Shown here: in pieces, positions 27,492-35,826 of the stretch
How the letters are laid out: each line of letters opens with the position of its first letter
How positions within the stretch are numbered: the stretch's first letter is position 1
From: JADCCX01 sp031431475
Lineage (GTDB): Bacteria; Pseudomonadota; Alphaproteobacteria; Rhizobiales; Beijerinckiaceae
DNA: 64,000 bases
Assembly (NCBI GenBank): GCA_031431475.1
Contig: JANPDL010000006.1
Location: 62,001 to 126,000 of the forward strand
Reading direction: 5' to 3'
The notes under the pieces: generated by a model
Databases searched by the model: none
What the model was told of the DNA's origin: nothing
Seen by the model: the letters and a program-made list of their open reading frames with translations, nothing else
Position numbers and translations under genes: made by a program

Positions 27492-28478
27492 TCAGGGATC
27501 GAGCGACGCGAGGTAGGCCGCCACTGCAATGATGTCCTTTTCCTGAAGCTCTGCGACCACTGGCATCATCTGCCCGGCGTGGGCGCCCTTCCGCTCTCCC
27601 GTCTTGAAAGCGAACATTTGCCGGATGGTGTAGAGCGTCGAGATGCCAGAGATGCGCGGGATCTCCCCGGCACCTTGAAGTTTCTCGCCATGGCAAGCAG
27701 CACAGGCGACGGTACGACCTGCGCCCTCTTTCACCAGTGCTTCGCCGAGAGCAAGGCTGCCCCTGGGAACATACGCGATAAAGCCGGAATTCGGATCGCG
27801 ATCGAGCACGCGCACCGGATCTTGCGGGAACTCTGCGATACGCTCACCAAGCTGTTCCGTGCTTCCATCAGCCAGAGGCAGGCGCTTGCGGCTCTTGTTG
27901 AAGTAACTGCGCGGAATCGTATCGGTCTCGATCACGTGGACCCATTTGATTGGCTTCAGTTTTGAGAACCACTCGGCAGCGGCGGTGGCGTCCTCATCGG
28001 TCAGTGCCTTCGCCATATTGGTCATCCAGACCTTGTCGATCCGGTTGCCGTCCCGGTAATCCTGAATCTGACGCAGGAAGTAAGCTGTTGGCAACCCCGA
28101 TATATGACCGGATTCTGGATGGCCCTGACCGCTCTGGAGGTGGCAGGCAGCACAGGCGCGTACAGCTGGTGGTGCGCCTGTTTGCACAACCTTCGGCATA
28201 CCTACAGCCTGATCAGGGTACCAGATCGGCGGATTGAACAGATTGTCGATCTGTTTGCGGGTGTAGGTTTGACTGCTGCCCGGAAGTTGCCGGGCTTCGT
28301 TTTCATCCGGCCCCGGCGGCTGCTCCTTGTCCGCAACAGGATAAGCCCAGGAAGGGGCCACGATCACAATTGGTGACGGCACAGTCGTTTGCCCTTGCGC
28401 ATCGGCGTTGGCAGGCAGCAAGGCAAGCATGGCTCCGCCCAGAAGCGCGCTGAAGCGCGCCCAGTTCATCGTTTGCAT
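27492..28478 (-). CDS. periplasmic diheme cytochrome c (c4/c553-like)
   Basis: A 328-residue protein with a signal peptide (SALLGGAMLALLPANADAQ). Two heme-c sites are visible, ACAACHLQSGQG (Cys109-His113) and VACAACHGEKLQG (Cys259-His263), each in a separate c-type domain; conserved YFLRQIQDYRDGNRID and TIRQMFAFKTGERKG helices follow them, as in cytochromes that serve alcohol or sugar dehydrogenases. It lies between DoxX and a Bug-type receptor gene on the minus strand and may carry electrons from a periplasmic dehydrogenase to the oxidase; no such enzyme gene is adjacent. Confidence 0.88.
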   Translation of the reverse strand: MQTMNWARFSALLGGAMLALLPANADAQGQTTVPSPIVIVAPSWAYPVADKEQPPGPDENEARQLPGSSQTYTRKQIDNLFNPPIWYPDQAVGMPKVVQTGAPPAVRACAACHLQSGQGHPESGHISGLPTAYFLRQIQDYRDGNRIDKVWMTNMAKALTDEDATAAAEWFSKLKPIKWVHVIETDTIPRSYFNKSRKRLPLADGSTEQLGERIAEFPQDPVRVLDRDPNSGFIAYVPRGSLALGEALVKEGAGRTVACAACHGEKLQGAGEIPRISGISTLYTIRQMFAFKTGERKGAHAGQMMPVVAELQEKDIIAVAAYLASLDP

Positions 28479-28499
28479 GAAGAAATCTCGTTTTTCTGG

Positions 28500-29486
28500 T
28501 CAGTCGAGGGAAAGGTTGGCCGTCTTGATCACCTTTTTCCAGCGGATATCGTCCGCTTTCATGATCTCGGCCAGCTGGGTATTGTTCTTGAACCAGGGAT
28601 CGAGGCCTGCCTTTGTCAGCTTGTCCGCAATGGAATCGGTGAGAACCGCGAATGAATCCCTTCGGAGGCGTTCGATGATCTCCGGTGGCGTTCCCTTGAT
28701 GGCGAAGAAGCCAAGCCATGACGAGTAATCGTACCCCGTAACGCCCTGCTCATGCAGCGTGGGCAAGTCCTTGCTGGCTGCAAGGCGCTCCGACCCGCAA
28801 AAGCCAATGAGACGTATAGCGTCGCTCAGCTCGAACGGCAGGTAGAGCGACCGGGCAATGAACATGACCTGAGAATGGCCGCCGGCAAGATCCGTCGCGG
28901 CTGCCGTCGCCCCGCGATAGGGAACCTGCGTCATCTTCGTTCCAGTCAGGGCCATGAACATCTCGGCCGCCAGATGCTGCGGGCTTCCGGGACCGCCAGT
29001 GGCACAGGTAACCTCGCCATTCTTGCTCTTCAGGTAGGCGATGAACTCGGTGACATTTGTCGCTGGAACGGATTTATGCACGCCAAGATATGTTGGAATG
29101 TTGGCGACGCCAACGATCGGCAGGAAGTCCGCGAAGGGATCAAAATCCGGCTTTTTGGTGCGGATGTTGGGCATGATTGTGAGGATGCTGTTGTTGAAGG
29201 CACCAAGCGTGTAGCCGTCTGGTTGGGCGCGCGCTGCCCGTGTTGCGCCTATGAGACCCGCTGCGCCCGTCACATTCTCGACCACCAGGTTCTGGCCGAG
29301 CTTTTGGCCAATGGCTTCTCCAGCGATTCGCACTGCAATATCGGAGGCGCTTCCGGCCTGCAAAGGCATGATCACATTGATCGGACGCTGGGGCCATGTG
29401 GATGCATGGCCGCCAGAGCCAGTTGTCAGGACCATGGCGGATGCGCCCAGCCCGGTCATGACATCTCTGCGTGAGCTTGTGCTCAT
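28500..29486 (-). CDS. Bug/TctC-family periplasmic substrate-binding protein
   Basis: A 328-residue receptor with a Tat-like signal (STSSRRDVMTGLGASAMVLTT). Characteristic stretches are WPQRPINVIMPLQAGSASDIAVR, VVENVTGAAGLIGATRAARAQPDGYTLG and QVPYRGATAAATDLAGGHSQVMF, all standard Bug-family ligand-loop motifs. No TctA/TctB membrane genes are found in the window, which is common for this expanded family in betaproteobacteria and some rhizobia. The cytochrome gene follows 21 bases downstream on the same strand. Confidence 0.9.
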   Translation of the reverse strand: MSTSSRRDVMTGLGASAMVLTTGSGGHASTWPQRPINVIMPLQAGSASDIAVRIAGEAIGQKLGQNLVVENVTGAAGLIGATRAARAQPDGYTLGAFNNSILTIMPNIRTKKPDFDPFADFLPIVGVANIPTYLGVHKSVPATNVTEFIAYLKSKNGEVTCATGGPGSPQHLAAEMFMALTGTKMTQVPYRGATAAATDLAGGHSQVMFIARSLYLPFELSDAIRLIGFCGSERLAASKDLPTLHEQGVTGYDYSSWLGFFAIKGTPPEIIERLRRDSFAVLTDSIADKLTKAGLDPWFKNNTQLAEIMKADDIRWKKVIKTANLSLD

Positions 29487-29661
29487 TTATGTGGTCTCCC
29501 TCCGCAACCAGCCTGTCGGCGATTCTTTTACCATCCATCGGACAAGGAGCGTCGGAGGAGGCAATCACAAACCATAAAACCAACTGTGAACCAATTGCAA
29601 CCATATCTTGACCAATCTGAATCTTCTTGTCAACTGGAGCTGTCGGATCGATGGTGCGTGT

Positions 29662-30579
29662 ATGACAAGCAAGGTTAAAGCGCGTGTGGGTGGATATCAG
29701 GGATCGCGGTCCATCCTGACCGCCTCACTTGAGAGCTTGTGCCGCGATATGGCGGCGAGCGGGTGTTTTCAACCCGTGCTGACTGCAGATGTGACCGTCG
29801 GCGGGATGGCTGCCAGGGATTTGTTTGCGGGCGTTGAATCTGGCGCCTTCGATATTGCCTACATGGCATCAGGATATCTCGCCGCCCGGATATCAGATCT
29901 TGGTATGCTTGATCTGCCGTTCGCAGTCAGCGACAGAGCGGTCGCACTCAAGGCGCTTGACGGGAACGCTGGCGATTTGATCGCTGCGGCGGTCGAGCGC
30001 GATGTTTCTGTCAAGGTCCTGGGCTTCTGGGATAACGGGTTCCGGCATATCAGTAACAACCGGCATCAGATCCTGCATCCCGCCGACTGCCAGGCCATGA
30101 CCATCCGCACGCTGGACAGTCCGATCTATTCCGCATCACTCAGCGCGATGGGTTTCACGCCTGTCGTGACGGACGTGCGCGATTTCCGCGAAGCGATTGC
30201 ATCAGGCCGTATCGATGCCCAGGAAAACCCGCTCACTAACATGCTGAACTTCGGTATCGAGGCCTATCATCGCTATCTGAGCCTGACCGGCCATGTTTTC
30301 GGCGTGGCGCTTCTGCTCTGCCATCGCGCATGGTTCGAAGGACTGTCAGCCAGGCAAAAACAGGCGTTGATGACAGCGGCTGGCCGGGCAACTGCCGTCC
30401 AGAGACAGCTGGCAGCTGCCGAGGACCAGAAAGCTCTGGGTACCCTTCAGCTGGCAGGAATCACAGTAGTTATGTCGGAGAAAATTGATCTGGACGCGTT
30501 CAAGGCTGCCGTTCAGCCAATCTGGCATGATGTCAGGCCCCGTATTTCCGGAGAACTCTTTGAAGCCTATCTTGGCTGA
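29662..30579 (+). CDS. DctP-like solute-binding protein lacking a signal peptide
   Basis: A 305-residue DctP homologue (LGMLDLPFAVSDRAVALKAL, then VKVLGFWDNGFRHISNN and the binding segment CQAMTIRTLDSPIYSASLSAMG with the ligand Arg, and GRIDAQENPLTN). The start MTSKVKARVGGYQG at 29662 begins directly in the first beta strand; the frame is open 54 bases further but yields no hydrophobic leader either. Hence the protein looks cytoplasmic or the leader has been lost. No TRAP permease accompanies it. Its stop codon abuts that of the convergent GntR gene (TGA|TCA). Confidence 0.8.
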   Translation: MTSKVKARVGGYQGSRSILTASLESLCRDMAASGCFQPVLTADVTVGGMAARDLFAGVESGAFDIAYMASGYLAARISDLGMLDLPFAVSDRAVALKALDGNAGDLIAAAVERDVSVKVLGFWDNGFRHISNNRHQILHPADCQAMTIRTLDSPIYSASLSAMGFTPVVTDVRDFREAIASGRIDAQENPLTNMLNFGIEAYHRYLSLTGHVFGVALLLCHRAWFEGLSARQKQALMTAAGRATAVQRQLAAAEDQKALGTLQLAGITVVMSEKIDLDAFKAAVQPIWHDVRPRISGELFEAYLG

Positions 30580-31251
30580 TCAGGCAGGGTCGCCCATCAG
30601 ATCGGCAGATGTCGCGTTCAGGTGCTTGCGCATGGCGTCCATGGCCCTTATGCGATCCCGGTCCTCGATTGCCATGACGATTGCCTCATGCTCGGCAAAG
30701 GAATGATAATCCTTCGGCGGACCAAGTGTTCGCTTCGCCAGACCACCCCACACCACGGAGCGTCGGACTTCGTTCACGAGACCATGCAGCTCTGCGAGCA
30801 GGCTATTGCCCGCAGCCTGCGCCAGCGCCGTATGAAAGCGGACGTCGAGTTGTTGATACTCGGGCCAGCTTTTGGCGCGCCGCATCTCGATGCAAAATGC
30901 TTTCAACTCCGCGATCTGGGCCCCGGTTGCGCCGCGGGCGGCAAGGCCTGCAACCTCGGGCTCGAGGATCATCCTGACCTGCATGGCTTCGGGCGGGCTG
31001 GTGCGGTGCGCAATCGACTCCACATCTGGCTTGCTGCCGCTTCGGGCGTGTTGCGCCAGGAATGTGCCCTTGCCGACATGACGCCAAAGCACCCCCTCGG
31101 CCTCCAGCATCGCCAGAGACTTCCTGAGTTCCGCCCGGGACTTGCCGAGCATCTCCGCCAGTTCCCGCTCCGGCGGCAGCCGCCCGTCGGATGGCAGGTC
31201 AATCGTGCTGATCCAGGCTTTCAGGTCGGTCGCTGCCATTCGCTCACTCAC
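30580..31251 (-). CDS. GntR-family regulator (FadR/FCD type)
   Basis: A 223-residue regulator with a winged helix reading LPSDGRLPPERELAEMLGKSRAELRKSLAMLEAEGVLWRHVGKGTF and an FCD domain with LDVRFHTALAQAAGN. The residue pattern PERELAEMLGKSRAELR is FadR-group. Two palindromes with the FadR-type core TGGT-CA-ACCA lie in the 180-base gap to the divergent alcohol dehydrogenase gene, the nearer one 32 bases before its own ATG, so autoregulation and control of the 31431-37676 genes is likely. Confidence 0.9.
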   Translation of the reverse strand: MSERMAATDLKAWISTIDLPSDGRLPPERELAEMLGKSRAELRKSLAMLEAEGVLWRHVGKGTFLAQHARSGSKPDVESIAHRTSPPEAMQVRMILEPEVAGLAARGATGAQIAELKAFCIEMRRAKSWPEYQQLDVRFHTALAQAAGNSLLAELHGLVNEVRRSVVWGGLAKRTLGPPKDYHSFAEHEAIVMAIEDRDRIRAMDAMRKHLNATSADLMGDPA

Positions 31252-31282
31252 ACTCGGTTTCGATATTGCGCGTAGATGGTCA

Positions 31283-31308
31283 GGGGTGATTGGTCAACCA
31301 ATCACCCC
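31283..31308. promoter_or_regulatory. 26-bp perfect palindrome, GntR operator 1
   Basis: Arms GGGGTGATTGGT and ACCAATCACCCC flank a CA centre without any mismatch. The core ATTGGTCAACCAAT matches the FadR-subfamily pattern TGGT-N2-ACCA. It sits in the GntR promoter region, 32 bases from the start codon. Confidence 0.75.
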
Positions 31309-31324
31309 ATCCTGATTGACGCAC

Positions 31325-31361
31325 TTGACATTGGTTCTGCTCCCACCCTATGGTCAACCAT
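31325..31361 (+). promoter_or_regulatory. promoter of the dehydrogenase operon with GntR operator 2
   Basis: TTGACA (31325-31330) and TATGGT (31349-31354) are spaced by 18 bases, a credible sigma-70 promoter 77 bases before the ATG at 31431. ATGGTCAACCAT (31350-31361), a perfect copy of the same operator core, covers the -10. The centres of both operators are 60 bases apart, about six helical turns, which would allow cooperative binding or looping. Confidence 0.65.
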
Positions 31362-31430
31362 TCTAAACCAATATGCCAATTATTGATCTAGCCGGATCGA
31401 TGCTGACGCTGGCAAGCAGGGTGGACAAAC

Positions 31431-32594
31431 ATGTACGGATCGCCCGGGGTCAAAACTGATCCTTCCTTCCCCATTCCCGATGAGATGCGCGCCTGGATTC
31501 TCGGCAGCCCCGATGAACTGACCCTTGGCAGCAAGCCCGTCCCTGTCCCGTCACGTGCAGAAGTGCTGGTGCGTATCGACGCGGTGGCGATCTGCGCGAC
31601 TGATCTGGAAGTCATTCACTATGGCTCGCCGGCCAAAATCCAGGGCGGCCTTCCGTTCAACAAGAACTTCACGCCCGGTCACGAGTATATGGGCACAGTT
31701 GCAGCGCTTGGGCCGGGCGTTGATGAATACCGGATCGGTGAGCGCGTCACGGTCGAAATCCATGCGGGCTGCGGCCAGTGCAAGCGTTGCCGCCAGGGCA
31801 TGTACACGGCGTGCCTGAATTACGGACAGAACTATGGTGACGTGAACAAGGGCCATCGCGCCAACGGTTTCACGACGGACGGCGGTTTTTGCGAGTACGC
31901 CATCAACAACATCAACACGCTGGTGCGTGTGCCCGACACCATGTCGGACGAGGAAGCGACGCTCGTCGTGACGGCCGGCACCTCAATGTACGGACTCACC
32001 GAGCTCGGTGGCCTTGTGGCAGGCGAGAGCGTGGTTGTGACAGGCCCCGGTGCCATCGGCCTTCTGGCGGTGGCCGTGGCCAAGGCACTCGGTGCCAATC
32101 CCGTTATTCTCACAGGCACACGCGACAGTCGCCTTGCGATTGGCCGTGAACTCGGCGCGGACATGACGATCAACGTGAAGAACGAGGACGCCGTCGCCAT
32201 CGTCATGGCGGCTACCCGCGGCCTTGGTGCGGACTATGTGGTGGAATGCGCCGGCAGTCAGGAAGCCATCGACATGGCGATCCACATGACCAACCGTGGC
32301 GGCAAGATCTGTCTTGCGGCATTCCCGCATGACCCGGTGACAATCGATCTGCCGCATATCGTGCGCAACAACATCTATGCCTATGGCATTCGCGGCGAAG
32401 GCAAGAGCGCCACGCACCGTGCGATGGCCTTCATGGCGGCCAAGCGTTTCGACGCCACCAAGATCCACACCCACACCTTCGATCTGCATGAACTGCCAGA
32501 AGCGCTGCGCTACGCCCGTGACCGCGTGGAAGATGCCATCAAGGTCGTGGTCCGCACCAATGCCCGCGCTGCGCAGCGGATGGCCGCCGAGTGA
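31431..32594 (+). CDS. zinc-dependent medium-chain alcohol/polyol dehydrogenase
   Basis: A 387-residue MDR enzyme. The catalytic zinc motif is FTPGHEYMGTV (GHE, about residues 83-87), structural zinc Cys-x2-Cys-x2-Cys-x7-Cys in GCGQCKRCRQGMYTAC, and the NAD fold VVVTGPGAIGLLAVAVAKALGA. It most resembles the threonine/sorbitol/L-iditol dehydrogenase branch, oxidising a secondary alcohol of a sugar or acid. It begins a run of plus-strand genes (cupin, ABM protein, DapA-like, TctC, amidohydrolase, TAXI) under the operator-overlapped promoter. Confidence 0.88.
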   Translation: MYGSPGVKTDPSFPIPDEMRAWILGSPDELTLGSKPVPVPSRAEVLVRIDAVAICATDLEVIHYGSPAKIQGGLPFNKNFTPGHEYMGTVAALGPGVDEYRIGERVTVEIHAGCGQCKRCRQGMYTACLNYGQNYGDVNKGHRANGFTTDGGFCEYAINNINTLVRVPDTMSDEEATLVVTAGTSMYGLTELGGLVAGESVVVTGPGAIGLLAVAVAKALGANPVILTGTRDSRLAIGRELGADMTINVKNEDAVAIVMAATRGLGADYVVECAGSQEAIDMAIHMTNRGGKICLAAFPHDPVTIDLPHIVRNNIYAYGIRGEGKSATHRAMAFMAAKRFDATKIHTHTFDLHELPEALRYARDRVEDAIKVVVRTNARAAQRMAAE

Positions 32595-32614
32595 ATGGAA
32601 GAGGGAGGGTAGTC

Positions 32615-33058
32615 ATGCTCAATATTGCGAACGACAAGACCAGGACATCCGCCAGCCCACGCGCGCACTGGCCGACTGACCTGCAGCAGGAGTTCGAGGA
32701 TAACCGGATGAACGGCTGCGTCGGCAGCGTGCTTGTGTCGGAGACAGACAGGGTGCGCGTCTGGCACTTGCTGCTCCCGCCGGGCAAGCGCTGTAATTTC
32801 CACCGGCACCAGATGGACTATTTCTGGACGGCCCATAATCCCGGCAGGGCGCGCGGCTATTATGACGACGGTCGCATCGTCGATGTCGAGCATTACAAAG
32901 GCGAGACGAAGCACTTCACCTTTGGCAAGGACGAGCATTTCACCCACAGCGTCGAAAATATCGGAGATACTGATCTCCTGTTCACGACGGTTGAATTCAA
33001 GGGCGGGCCAAACCCGCCGCTGCCAATTCCAGATGGAATGCGGCTGAACAAAAACTGA
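32615..33058 (+). CDS. small cupin-domain protein
   Basis: A 147-residue cupin; the start MLNIANDKTRTSASPR follows a very strong GAGGGAGGG site. The metal motif is CNFHRHQMDYFWTA (His-x-His, about residues 62-75) and the second half EHFTHSVENIGDTDLLFTTVEFK supplies the last His. The fold is common to isomerases, dioxygenases and lyases acting on small acids. It directly follows the alcohol dehydrogenase, 20 bases away; no specific reaction can be named. Confidence 0.78.
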   Translation: MLNIANDKTRTSASPRAHWPTDLQQEFEDNRMNGCVGSVLVSETDRVRVWHLLLPPGKRCNFHRHQMDYFWTAHNPGRARGYYDDGRIVDVEHYKGETKHFTFGKDEHFTHSVENIGDTDLLFTTVEFKGGPNPPLPIPDGMRLNKN

Positions 33059-33096
33059 TCCAGACAACAATCACAAAAACCTCGAGGGGAGAAACA

Positions 33097-33828
33097 ATGA
33101 CAATACAACGGAGAGAACTCCTGGCCATCATGGCGACCGGCCCGGCCATCGCGATGTCAGGGCCAGTGATGGCGCAGATGTTGCCAGCCCCGACCGGCCT
33201 GCCCGCAGGCTCGGTTGCGCCAGTTGGTGACAGCGTCGTCAGCTATATCGAGGTCGCACCGGGGTCGGAAGCCAAGGCGCTTGGAATCCTCAAGGCGCTA
33301 AAAGCCGCGAGCGTCAAGGAGACCGGGAGCAAGTCTTTCGCGCTCTTCCAGCGCGTGGGCAGTTCACACCACTTCGGCGTTCTCGAGCAATGGACCGACA
33401 ACGTGGCCCGTGAGGCACATCTCGCGCAGGCTCATGTCAAGCAGGCGCGCGAGCAACTGGCTGCGATCGAGACCGCACCCTACGATGAAAGGCCGCACCG
33501 GGCGCTGGCGACTGGTCCTGCCCAGGCCGCCGCAGCGCGCGCCATTACCTGCATCACCCATGTCGACTTCGTGCCGGTTTATCGCGAGGACGGCGAGAAG
33601 ATGCTGAAGATGCTGGCCGACGGCAGCCGCCCGGAAAAGGACGCCGCCCGTTTCGACGTGCTGACCCAGGCAAGCCGCGCCAACCACATGACGCTCATCG
33701 AGGTCTGGAACACAAGGAGCGCCTGGCGGAGGCATCTCGCAGCCAAGCACACCAAGGATTTCCGCCTTTCCTTGCTGCCGCGCAGTGGTAGTATCTATGA
33801 CGAGCGCATCTATACATCCGTCGGCTGA
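33097..33828 (+). CDS. exported protein with two ABM (antibiotic monooxygenase-like) domains
   Basis: A 243-residue protein with a twin-arginine type leader (IQRRELLAIMATGPAIAMSG, cleavage near VMAQ). It then has two tandem ABM-type ferredoxin-like domains: the first with VVSYIEVAPGSEAKALGILKAL and FALFQRVGSSHHFGVLEQW, the second with THVDFVPVYREDGEKMLKML and MTLIEVWNTRSAWRRHL. ABM proteins act on quinols or heme. A periplasmic double-domain form is uncommon; its role in the surrounding acid-sugar-like cluster is unknown. Confidence 0.75.
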   Translation: MTIQRRELLAIMATGPAIAMSGPVMAQMLPAPTGLPAGSVAPVGDSVVSYIEVAPGSEAKALGILKALKAASVKETGSKSFALFQRVGSSHHFGVLEQWTDNVAREAHLAQAHVKQAREQLAAIETAPYDERPHRALATGPAQAAAARAITCITHVDFVPVYREDGEKMLKMLADGSRPEKDAARFDVLTQASRANHMTLIEVWNTRSAWRRHLAAKHTKDFRLSLLPRSGSIYDERIYTSVG

Positions 33829-33927
33829 GCCCGCTCCATCGCCATCTTGCCTGACGAGCGACTTCATCCCATGGGCTGTTGATGCCCATGGGGATTTCTG
33901 ATCCATTTGTTTCAAAAGGCTGACGCC

Positions 33928-34755
33928 ATGCCAAACCACCTGAAAGGCGTCATCGCCGCAATTCCGACGCCTATCACGGAAGCCGGAGAGCCTGACATCA
34001 CCCTGTTCCTCAAGGTGGCGCGCCACCTTCTGGCCAATGGCTGTGACGGGCTCAATGTGCTGGGTACAACGGGCGAGGCAACGTCTTTTGCGCTGTTGCA
34101 GCGACTAGCCCTCATGTCCGCAATCGCTGCATCCGATCTGCCCAAGAACCGGCTGATGGTCGGCACGGGAGCCGCGTCGGTGGCAGATGCTGCGGCACTC
34201 ACAAGCCATGCGGCGGCATGCGGCTTCGCCGGGGCGCTGCTCCTGCCGCCTTTCTACTACAAGGGCGTCAGTGACGACGGCGTACTCCGCTACGTCGAGC
34301 AGATCGTGAAGGCTTCTGCCGATCCGGCCATCCCGGTCTATCTCTATCATTTCCCCGCGCTGTCCGGCGTACGCTACGATGCGCCGCTGGTGAGCCGGCT
34401 GCTCAAGGCATTCCCCGGTCGAATTGTGGGCTTGAAGGATTCCTCGGGCGACATGGACTACGCGCGCCAGATGGCAGCGCTGTCGCCGATTTTTGACGTG
34501 TTCCCGTCAACGGAAGCCTGCCTTGGGGAGGCGCGGACGGGCCGCTTCGCCGGCTGCATCTCGGCCACGGCCAATCTCAATTCCGCCGATTGCGCCAGGG
34601 CGTTTCACCAAGGCGACGAGGCGGCCCTCGCGCGGGCTATCGCTGTGCGCAAGTCTTTTGATGGCAAGCCGCTTATTCCGGGCGTGAAGGCCAGACTGGC
34701 GCAGATGCTGGGCGAACCATCACTGGCACGGGTCCTGCCACCGCTGGTTGAATGA
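33928..34755 (+). CDS. dihydrodipicolinate synthase-family lyase (DapA/NanA-like)
   Basis: A 275-residue class I aldolase/lyase. GLNVLGTTGEATSFAL includes the pyruvate-carboxylate binding GTTGE, VYLYHFPALSG has the catalytic Tyr, and GRIVGLKDSSGDMDY holds the Schiff-base Lys (about residue 170). The protein is in a catabolic context and not with lysine genes, so it is more likely a keto-deoxy sugar acid dehydratase or aldolase than true DapA. Start MPNHLKGVIAAIPTP at 33928 is preferred over the TTG at 33907. Confidence 0.87.
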   Translation: MPNHLKGVIAAIPTPITEAGEPDITLFLKVARHLLANGCDGLNVLGTTGEATSFALLQRLALMSAIAASDLPKNRLMVGTGAASVADAAALTSHAAACGFAGALLLPPFYYKGVSDDGVLRYVEQIVKASADPAIPVYLYHFPALSGVRYDAPLVSRLLKAFPGRIVGLKDSSGDMDYARQMAALSPIFDVFPSTEACLGEARTGRFAGCISATANLNSADCARAFHQGDEAALARAIAVRKSFDGKPLIPGVKARLAQMLGEPSLARVLPPLVE

Positions 34756-34830
34756 GCGAAAACCGGTTCCGCTTGCTGGACTTTATCGGTTTCCCGGGGA
34801 ATATCTGATGCCGAGAAGGGGTTTTCTATC

Positions 34831-35826
34831 ATGACCAGCAGTAGGCATCCGAGCATTGCGGGCGTTGCCAGAACGATGTTCGCAGCGACAATCGGGCTGA
34901 TGACACTGGCGGTCGCGCAGGCCTATCCGACCAAGCCCATCACCATGATTGTCGTTTTCGCGCCGGGCGGGCCGACTGATGTTCTGGCACGCATTGTCGC
35001 GGAGCATATGAGCCGCACGCTTGGCCAGTCCGTCGTCATCGAGAATGTCGCGGGCGCGGGTGGCACCACAGGTGGCACGCGGGGCGCAAAGGCCACACCG
35101 GATGGCTACACCCTGACCGTCGGCAGCCTCGGCAGCCATGGTGCCGCGTCCGCCCTCTATGCCAACATGGGCTATGACTCCCGCGAACTGGAGCCAGTTG
35201 GCATGATCGCGGGAACACCGGGTTACGTCGTCGTACGCAAGGAGTTTCCGGCGCGCAATTTCAGCGAGTTCCTGGCCCAGGTGAAAGCAAATCCGGGTTC
35301 GGTGTCGAGCGGCCATGCGGGCGTCGGCTCAACGCCGCATCTTGCGTGTCTCTACCTCGCTCATCTGGCGGGGCTCAAGTTCAATTCCATAGCCTATCGC
35401 GGATCGGGGCCGGCGATGAATGACCTGCTGGCGGGCCATGTCGATTCCATGTGCGATCTTGCGCCGACCGTAACGCCTCAGATTCAGGGCGGCACGATCC
35501 GTGGCCTTGTTCTGGCACAGGCCGAACGCTCCGCCGCGACACCTGATGTGCCGACTGCGCGGGAAGCTGGCCTGCCGGAATTCATCTTCACGGGATGGAA
35601 TGCGATCTTCGCGCCCAAGGGCACCCCAAAGCCGGTCGTCGACCGGCTTTCCAGCGCGCTCAGTGCTGCGCTCGCGGATAACGCCACACGCAAGCGTATC
35701 GAGGAACTGGGCTCGATCCCCACGCCTGCCGCAGAGCGCACACCGGACCATATGCGTCAGATCGTAAGCCGCGACGTTGACCGCTGGACCACAGTCATCC
35801 GCGCCGCAGGGATTCCGGCGCAATGA
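34831..35826 (+). CDS. Bug/TctC-family periplasmic substrate-binding protein
   Basis: A 331-residue receptor. Signal peptide about residues 1-30 (AATIGLMTLAVAQA). Family motifs: YPTKPITMIVVFAPGGPTDVLAR, VIENVAGAGGTTGGTRGAKATPDGYTL, SIAYRGSGPAMNDLLAGHVDSM and the terminal helices. It is not similar in detail to the Bug protein at 28500-29486. Its stop overlaps the start of the amidohydrolase gene (ATGA), coupling receptor and enzyme; no TctAB genes are present. Confidence 0.91.
   Translation: MTSSRHPSIAGVARTMFAATIGLMTLAVAQAYPTKPITMIVVFAPGGPTDVLARIVAEHMSRTLGQSVVIENVAGAGGTTGGTRGAKATPDGYTLTVGSLGSHGAASALYANMGYDSRELEPVGMIAGTPGYVVVRKEFPARNFSEFLAQVKANPGSVSSGHAGVGSTPHLACLYLAHLAGLKFNSIAYRGSGPAMNDLLAGHVDSMCDLAPTVTPQIQGGTIRGLVLAQAERSAATPDVPTAREAGLPEFIFTGWNAIFAPKGTPKPVVDRLSSALSAALADNATRKRIEELGSIPTPAAERTPDHMRQIVSRDVDRWTTVIRAAGIPAQ

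Noticed and set aside
33829..33838. GCCCGCTCCA, identical to the last ten bases of the tRNA-Gly gene (possible attR)
   Set aside because: Only ten bases match and the preceding bases differ; a real attachment repeat should be longer. Expected by chance in a GC-rich 64 kb sequence.
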